Shown here: piece by piece, positions 1 to 5,879 of the stretch | Numbering within the stretch: position 1 is the stretch's first letter | How the letters are laid out: the number at the start of each line of letters is the position of its first letter | Source: Lamprobacter sp046541315 | Lineage (GTDB): Bacteria > Pseudomonadota > Gammaproteobacteria > Chromatiales > Chromatiaceae | DNA: 5,879 bases | Direction of reading: 5' to 3' | Assembly: GCF_046541315.1 (NCBI RefSeq) | Contig: NZ_JBKHDN010000172.1 | Span: 1 to 5,879 of the forward strand | Notes under the pieces: generated by a model | Seen by the model: the letters and a program-made list of their open reading frames with translations, nothing else | The model's database searches: none | Told to the model about the DNA's origin: nothing | Made by a program: the position numbers and the translations under genes

Positions 1-921
1 ATGAGCCAGGCCGCCGTCGACAAGCCCCCAGTCGGCGAGAAACGGCTGGTAGAAGGCGGGATCGCGCGTCGTCGCGCCGCGCTGACCGACGATGGCCGAG
101 GCAAACGCCTGCGCCCGCGCCAATGTCTGCGGCAACGGCCAGCGTCGCATCAGCCCAAGGATCAGCACCGACGCAAAGCCATCGCCGGCGCCCACCGCAT
201 CGACGACCTGGATGTCGCCGGCGGGCGCGACCCGGCTCCGCTCGCCGTCGGCGGCCAGCGCGCAGGCACCGTCGGCACCCAAGGTCGCGAACACCGCCTC
301 CAGCTCATAGCGCTCGAGCACGCGCCGGGCGCGGGTCTCGACGTCGTCGTCGGTCTGACCCTCGGGCGCCAGCACGCGCAGCTCATCGGCATTCAACTTG
401 ACCCAGGTCGCCGCTTCCAGCAGTTCCACCAGTTGCTCCTTGCGCCACCAGGGGTCGCGTAGATTCACGTCCAGGAACGCCGCCGGAGCGATCCGCCCGC
501 GCAGCGCGCGCAGCGCGTCGGCCGAGACCGACTGCCGCAGCGCCAGGCTGCCGTGGTAGAGCAAGGCCTGCTCGGGCAGCGGCGGCAACGCGGCGGCGTC
601 GATGTAGTCATAGGCGCGGTCCGGCACGATCTCGTAGCTCGGCTCGCCGTTGCTGAGGGAGACCTGCACGGTGCCGGTCGGATGCTCGGGATCGCGTTGC
701 AGACCCAGCGTGGTCATGCCTTGCTCGCGCATCGCCGCATCGATGCGCTCGCCGAGCGCGTCCTCGCCGACCCGGCTGACGAACACCGGCTCCAGGCCAA
801 ACGCGGCCAGATGCCAGGCGACGTTGAACGGCGCGCCACCGAGCACCTCGGCGCCATCGGGGAAACAGTCGAACAGGACTTCGCCGAAGAGGAGCGGTGG
901 CTGTTGATGATCGAACGGCAT
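1..921 (-). CDS. PfkB-family carbohydrate kinase, fructokinase-like (3' end outside window)
   Basis: Probable cytoplasmic ATP-dependent sugar kinase of the ribokinase/PfkB family, most like bacterial fructokinases that make fructose 6-phosphate. 307 codons are visible with no stop. Family members are usually about 300-330 residues, so only the extreme C-terminus should be missing. The N-terminal signature is present: Gly-Gly at residues 28-29 followed by APFNVAWHLAAFG (30-42). The second signature, VDAVGAGDGF, spans residues 240-249, with the GAGD anion hole at 244-247 and Asp247 as the expected catalytic base. HPTGTVQV and a following GEPSYEIV stretch resemble the fructokinase-type substrate lid. 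The start is the ATG at 919-921: the family fold begins within about ten residues (LLFGEVLFD), and a GGAG Shine-Dalgarno at 931-934 lies 9 bases upstream. It follows the symporter gene by 121 bases in the same direction, which suggests uptake followed by phosphorylation. The family assignment is firm. Fructose as substrate is inference, and another ketose or aldose is possible. Confidence 0.9.
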   Translation of the reverse strand, partial: MPFDHQQPPLLFGEVLFDCFPDGAEVLGGAPFNVAWHLAAFGLEPVFVSRVGEDALGERIDAAMREQGMTTLGLQRDPEHPTGTVQVSLSNGEPSYEIVPDRAYDYIDAAALPPLPEQALLYHGSLALRQSVSADALRALRGRIAPAAFLDVNLRDPWWRKEQLVELLEAATWVKLNADELRVLAPEGQTDDDVETRARRVLERYELEAVFATLGADGACALAADGERSRVAPAGDIQVVDAVGAGDGFASVLILGLMRRWPLPQTLARAQAFASAIVGQRGATTRDPAFYQPFLADWGLVDGGLAH

Positions 922-963
922 GGTGCGGCACTCCGCAGGCTGAGGCGATCGGAAAGAACCCGC

Positions 964-993
964 ATGCTAAGGGCGCCCGGGCAATGATCGCAA
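964..993 (-). promoter_or_regulatory. Weak sigma70-like promoter candidate before the sugar kinase
   Basis: On the minus strand TTGCGA (988-993) and TAGCAT (964-969) are separated by 18 bases. Each box matches the sigma70 consensus at four of six positions. The -10 box lies about 43 bases upstream of the kinase ATG. The spacer between the boxes contains overlapping palindromes (971-978 and 975-982) that may only reflect GC-rich sequence. Such matches arise by chance, and the kinase could equally be read through from the symporter gene. Confidence 0.2.
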
Positions 994-999
994 GCCGCA

Positions 1000-1039
1000 G
1001 GGGCCGGCGAGCGCGCGAAAACAGCCCGGCGCCCCGGCC
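1000..1039 (-). other. GC-rich inverted repeat just after the symporter stop
   Basis: Six-base arms GGCCGG (1002-1007) and CCGGCC (1034-1039) begin 4 bases past the symporter stop codon. Alternative pairing of GGGGC (1000-1004) with GCCCC (1031-1035) is possible. The loop is about 26 bases and contains a short T run on the minus strand. There is no T tract after the 3' arm, so it is not a canonical intrinsic terminator. It might attenuate read-through into the kinase gene or protect the 3' end of the mRNA, or it may be chance in GC-rich DNA. Confidence 0.2.
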
Positions 1040-1042
1040 GTC

Positions 1043-2623
1043 TCAGGCAAAGGTCGATACGAGCAGCAGGGTCAGCAGGAGCAGGATCAGGGCCTGGAAT
1101 CGGTAATCGGCCCACCGCCGGTGGCGGCGTCCTGGACGCCCCGCGGGCACCGCCATCGCCGGGCGCCAGACGGTGCCTGGCGCCGGCGCGGCGGCGGCGG
1201 AGCGCAACAGCGTGGTCAGGATCAGGATGAGGGCGCTGGCGGCGAAGAGCAGGCCCGCGACCAAGGTGAAATGCAGTCGCAACCCGCCGCCGAGCCAGAG
1301 CCCGAACAGCAGTGCCGAGAGCAGGTGGCCGCCGATCAGCGTGACCAGCGCGCTCACCGCGTCGGGGCGCCGCCAGAAGGCGCCGAACAGGAACACCACG
1401 ACCACCGGCGGCACCAGATAGGACAGCGCCGTCTGCAGATAATCGAACAGGCCCTCGAACTGCCCGATGAGCGGCGCGATCGCCGCCGCCAGCAGCATGA
1501 AGACACCAATCGCGCCGCGCCCGATCCAGCCAAGCTGGCGCGGGCTCAAGCCCGGCCGCAACGGCTCGATGAAGTCCAGGGTCAGCAGCGCCGAGGCCGA
1601 ATTCAGGGTCGAATCGATACTGGACATCAGGGCCGCCGCCAATGCCGCCAGGATCAACCCGCTGAGGCCCGCCGGCAAGACTTCGCCGATCAGCGCCGGG
1701 AACACCTGATCCGGGTTCTCCAACGGCGGCAGGATCATCACCGCCATCACCCCGGGCAGTACCATGATGAAGAGCACCGGCAGCTTCAGCAGTCCGGCAA
1801 ACAAGGCGCCGGCGCGGGCATCCGCAAGGCTGCGCGCGCCCAGCACGCGTTGCACGATGAACTGATTGGTACACCAGAAGTAGAACGCCAGCACCGGCAC
1901 GCCGACCAGCACCCCGAGCCAGGGCAGATTCGGATCGGACAGCGGCAGGAACAACGAGCGCTGCTCGGGTGTCGTCGCCGCCACCACCGCCGACCAGTCG
2001 AAATCGATGCGCGCGAAGCTCAACAGCGTCACCAGCGCCGAGCCGACCAACAGCAGGATCGCTTGTACGACGTCGGTATAGACCACCGCCGCCAGCCCGC
2101 CGGCAGCGGTGTAGAGCGCGGCGATGGCCGCGAGCGCGAGCGCGGCGCTGAACAGGTCCAATGCGGGCACGAAGGTCGTCAGCACCAGCGCACCGGCAAA
2201 CAGGGTGCCAGCGGTATCGACGATGAGATTCGACATCAGCGTGAAGGCCGAAAAGTAGCGCCGCGAGCGCCAGTCGAAACGCCGCTCGAGGTACTCCGGC
2301 ACGCTGCCGATACGCGCGTTGAGGTAGAGCGGCGCGAACACGACCGCCATCAACACCAGGATGGGCGCCGCCATCCACTCGTAGTTGGCAACCGCGATGC
2401 CCCAGGTATAGGCCGCGCCCGCCAGGCCAATCAGTGTCGTCGACGAGATGTTGGAGGCGAACAGCGACAGCCCGATCGGCGCCCAACCGAGCCGCCGACC
2501 GGCGAGAAAGAGATCGTCACCGCTCTGCGTGCGGCGTGCGGTGACGATGCCGATCACGAGGATCAGCAGGCCATAGACGGCAATCACGATCAGATCGGCA
2601 GGTGCCAGATGGGTCGGGTCCAT
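1043..2623 (-). CDS. Sodium:solute symporter, SSS family, SGLT-like
   Basis: Probable inner-membrane secondary transporter that uses the sodium gradient to import a small solute, possibly a sugar. The 526 residues are strongly hydrophobic and fit the LeuT-fold, roughly 14-helix layout, ending in an isolated helix (about 509-525) after a basic loop. It aligns without gaps to the remembered Vibrio SGLT around helix 1 (N58, I59) and the NYEWM motif (80-84), offset by 6 residues. The Na2-site residues appear kept: A56, I59, S334, S335. Also kept are E82, W250, K280 and Q397. The sugar contacts corresponding to vSGLT Q69, S91 and N260 are T63, A85 and A246, so the substrate may differ from galactose or glucose. 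The ATG at 2621-2623 is chosen because helix 1 starts soon after it; its Shine-Dalgarno is weak (GAG, 5 bases upstream). It lies 52 bases after greA and is probably at least partly co-transcribed with it; a sugar kinase follows. Family certain, substrate unknown. Confidence 0.92.
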   Translation of the reverse strand: MDPTHLAPADLIVIAVYGLLILVIGIVTARRTQSGDDLFLAGRRLGWAPIGLSLFASNISSTTLIGLAGAAYTWGIAVANYEWMAAPILVLMAVVFAPLYLNARIGSVPEYLERRFDWRSRRYFSAFTLMSNLIVDTAGTLFAGALVLTTFVPALDLFSAALALAAIAALYTAAGGLAAVVYTDVVQAILLLVGSALVTLLSFARIDFDWSAVVAATTPEQRSLFLPLSDPNLPWLGVLVGVPVLAFYFWCTNQFIVQRVLGARSLADARAGALFAGLLKLPVLFIMVLPGVMAVMILPPLENPDQVFPALIGEVLPAGLSGLILAALAAALMSSIDSTLNSASALLTLDFIEPLRPGLSPRQLGWIGRGAIGVFMLLAAAIAPLIGQFEGLFDYLQTALSYLVPPVVVVFLFGAFWRRPDAVSALVTLIGGHLLSALLFGLWLGGGLRLHFTLVAGLLFAASALILILTTLLRSAAAAPAPGTVWRPAMAVPAGRPGRRHRRWADYRFQALILLLLTLLLVSTFA

Positions 2624-2675
2624 GTTGGCTCAATGCGCGTTGGAATCAATCGGCTGCCACAAGCTCTTGGCTCCC

Positions 2676-3152
2676 CTACTCGTAGCGAACCTCGAGGATC
2701 TCGAACTCGCGCTGGCCGCCGGGGGCCTCGACCAGCGCCGTGTCGCCCTCGGCCTTGCCGATCAGCCCGCGCGCGATCGGCGAGCCGATCGAGATCTTGC
2801 CCTGTTTGATATCGGCCTCGTCATCGCCGACGATGATGAAGGTGCGTTCCTCGTCCTTGTCGACCTCGAGCACATCGACGGTGGCGCCGAACACCACCCG
2901 ACCACCCGGATCGAGCTTGGTGACATCGATGATCTCGGCATTGGCGAGCTTGCCCTCGATCTCCTGGATGCGGCCCTCGATGAAGCCTTGCTGCTCGCGC
3001 GCGGCATGATACTCGGCATTCTCCTTCAGATCGCCATGCGCGCGTGCCTCGGCGATCGCATCGATGACGCGCGGGCGCTCGACACGCTTCAAGCGATCCA
3101 ATTCCTCGCGTAATTGCTCGGCGCCTCTAGCGGTGAGAGGAACTCTGTTCAT
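2676..3152 (-). CDS. greA: Transcription elongation factor GreA
   Basis: GreA binds the secondary channel of RNA polymerase and stimulates cleavage of backtracked RNA so that stalled elongation complexes restart. From the ATG at 3150-3152 the protein is 158 residues, the same length as E. coli GreA. Residues 1 to about 75 form the coiled-coil domain, with the tip motif HGDLKENAEYHAAREQQ from residue 39. D41 and E44 occupy the positions of the acidic residues that help hold catalytic Mg2+ in the E. coli protein. The C-terminal FKBP-like globular domain contains VGDDEAD (108-114), SPIARGLIGK (124-133) and APGG (143-146). An upstream in-frame ATG at 3165-3167 would add five residues, but it has no Shine-Dalgarno, whereas the internal ATG has one. 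The gene follows carB, an order known from gammaproteobacteria, but a 249-base hairpin-rich spacer separates them. No residue is unusual. Confidence 0.98.
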   Translation of the reverse strand: MNRVPLTARGAEQLREELDRLKRVERPRVIDAIAEARAHGDLKENAEYHAAREQQGFIEGRIQEIEGKLANAEIIDVTKLDPGGRVVFGATVDVLEVDKDEERTFIIVGDDEADIKQGKISIGSPIARGLIGKAEGDTALVEAPGGQREFEILEVRYE

Positions 3153-3161
3153 TGCGGAAAA

Positions 3162-3165
3162 CCTC
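3162..3165 (-). promoter_or_regulatory. Ribosome binding site that decides the greA start
   Basis: GAGG on the minus strand lies 9 bases before the ATG at 3150-3152. It overlaps the start of the alternative upstream in-frame ATG (3165-3167), which has no purine-rich element of its own. This favours the 158-residue form of GreA over the 163-residue form. Confidence 0.7.
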
Positions 3166-3173
3166 ATGGGTGT

Positions 3174-3195
3174 TGAGCGCGCGCTGCGGCGCTCA
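3174..3195 (-). other. Stem-loop in the greA leader
   Basis: Perfect 7-base arms (3174-3180 and 3189-3195) surround an 8-base loop. The stem ends 8 bases upstream of the greA Shine-Dalgarno. No T tract follows it on the minus strand, so it is not a textbook terminator. It could affect mRNA stability or ribosome access. E. coli greA is known to have a structured leader that produces short RNAs, but a link to this hairpin is only an analogy. Confidence 0.35.
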
Positions 3196-3213
3196 CTGAA
3201 GACAGCACTCGCC

Positions 3214-3370
3214 CGGTGAGGCCGATTGGTCGGCGGACACCGCGCCAGCGTTTGGATTGGCCTTCTTGTCGAAGGTCGGTCGGGTAGGAGACGCGCTACG
3301 CTCGCGTGGGTACCGGACGCTCGATCGACGCGCCTTGGCGCGATCTGAGAGTGGCCCCGACCAGCGGGGC
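3214..3370. repeat. Cluster of five inverted repeats between carB and greA, possible dispersed intergenic repeat
   Basis: This part of the carB-greA spacer holds five successive potential hairpins. First, 3214-3242: outer arms CGGTG/CACCG and inner arms GCCGA/TCGGC. Second, 3261-3275: CCTTC/GAAGG with a 5-base loop. Third, 3283-3314: outer GGTA/TACC and inner ACGCG/CGCGT. Fourth, 3323-3345: GAT/ATC and CGCGCC/GGCGCG with a 3-base bulge. Fifth, 3354-3370: GCCCCG/CGGGGC with a 5-base loop. The first and third share one design, an outer stem, an asymmetric internal loop and a 5-base inner stem. No credible gene lies here: the spacer has no open frame with family features. Such density suggests a REP- or MITE-like mosaic or a structured 3' untranslated region of carB. 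Being a repeat is inference, because only one copy is in the window. Confidence 0.45.
3354..3370 (-). terminator. Possible carB transcription terminator hairpin
   Basis: This is the first hairpin met after the carB stop codon, which lies 31 bases upstream. Six perfect GC-rich pairs (3354-3359 with 3365-3370) close a 5-base loop. The sequence after the 3' arm on the minus strand is CACTCTCAG, with no T tract, so intrinsic termination is doubtful. It may instead be an mRNA 3'-end stabiliser or simply one unit of the hairpin cluster. Confidence 0.25.
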
Positions 3371-3401
3371 GTTAAGCTAGAGACTAACCGCGCGCAAGCG
3401 C

Positions 3402-5879
<2,478 letters not shown>

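Noticed and set aside
1..987. Plus-strand open frames of 153 and 144 codons opposite the sugar kinase
   Set aside because: They are antisense to a kinase with both PfkB signatures intact and show no domain features of their own.
714..2486. A 590-codon minus-strand frame overlapping the symporter and the kinase start
   Set aside because: It is a frame-shifted shadow of two well-supported genes on the same strand, with Arg/Ala/Gly-rich low-complexity composition and no family features.
1121..2809. A 562-codon plus-strand open frame opposite the symporter
   Set aside because: It is rich in Arg, Gln and His with no hydrophobic core or recognisable domain, lies entirely antisense to a clear membrane protein gene and runs into greA. 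Long antisense open frames are expected in GC-rich coding DNA.
3165..3167. Upstream ATG as the greA start, giving 163 residues
   Set aside because: It lacks a Shine-Dalgarno sequence, while the ATG 15 bases downstream has one at 9-base spacing and gives the standard 158-residue protein.
3371..3401. Possible promoter for greA just after carB
   Set aside because: AT-richer bases such as TTAGTC and AGCTTAAC occur, but no -35 and -10 pair with acceptable spacing could be found.

Overview
The window is a GC-rich bacterial chromosome segment in which every credible gene lies on the minus strand. Read in the direction of transcription (right to left) the order is carB (cut at its 5' end by the window edge), greA, a sodium:solute symporter, and a PfkB-family sugar kinase (cut near its 3' end). 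The carB-greA order, and the very close match of both proteins to the Escherichia coli versions as I remember them, point to a gammaproteobacterium. The high GC content would suit a group such as the Chromatiales, but no marker here fixes the genus, and the taxonomy is inference.

Region by region: 5879-3402 holds the last 825 residues of the large subunit of carbamoyl-phosphate synthetase. Bases 3401-3153 form a 249-base spacer with no credible gene but an unusual density of inverted repeats (six hairpins), the strongest anomaly in the window. Bases 3152-2676 encode a standard 158-residue GreA. After a 52-base gap, 2623-1043 encodes a 526-residue membrane transporter of the SGLT-like branch of the SSS family. 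A 121-base gap with a weak promoter candidate and a GC-rich inverted repeat follows. Bases 921-1 encode a fructokinase-like PfkB kinase that runs off the left edge without a stop.

The parts work in three separate systems: carbamoyl phosphate supply for arginine and pyrimidine synthesis (carB), rescue of backtracked RNA polymerase (greA), and probably sodium-driven uptake of a small solute followed by phosphorylation of a sugar (symporter and kinase). The transporter-kinase pairing suggests sugar assimilation, but several positions that contact sugar in the Vibrio SGLT are changed in this transporter, so its substrate is open. I see no mobile element, CRISPR array, tRNA or rRNA, and no evidence of a wholly new system. 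The points worth following up are the hairpin-rich spacer and the transporter-kinase pair.
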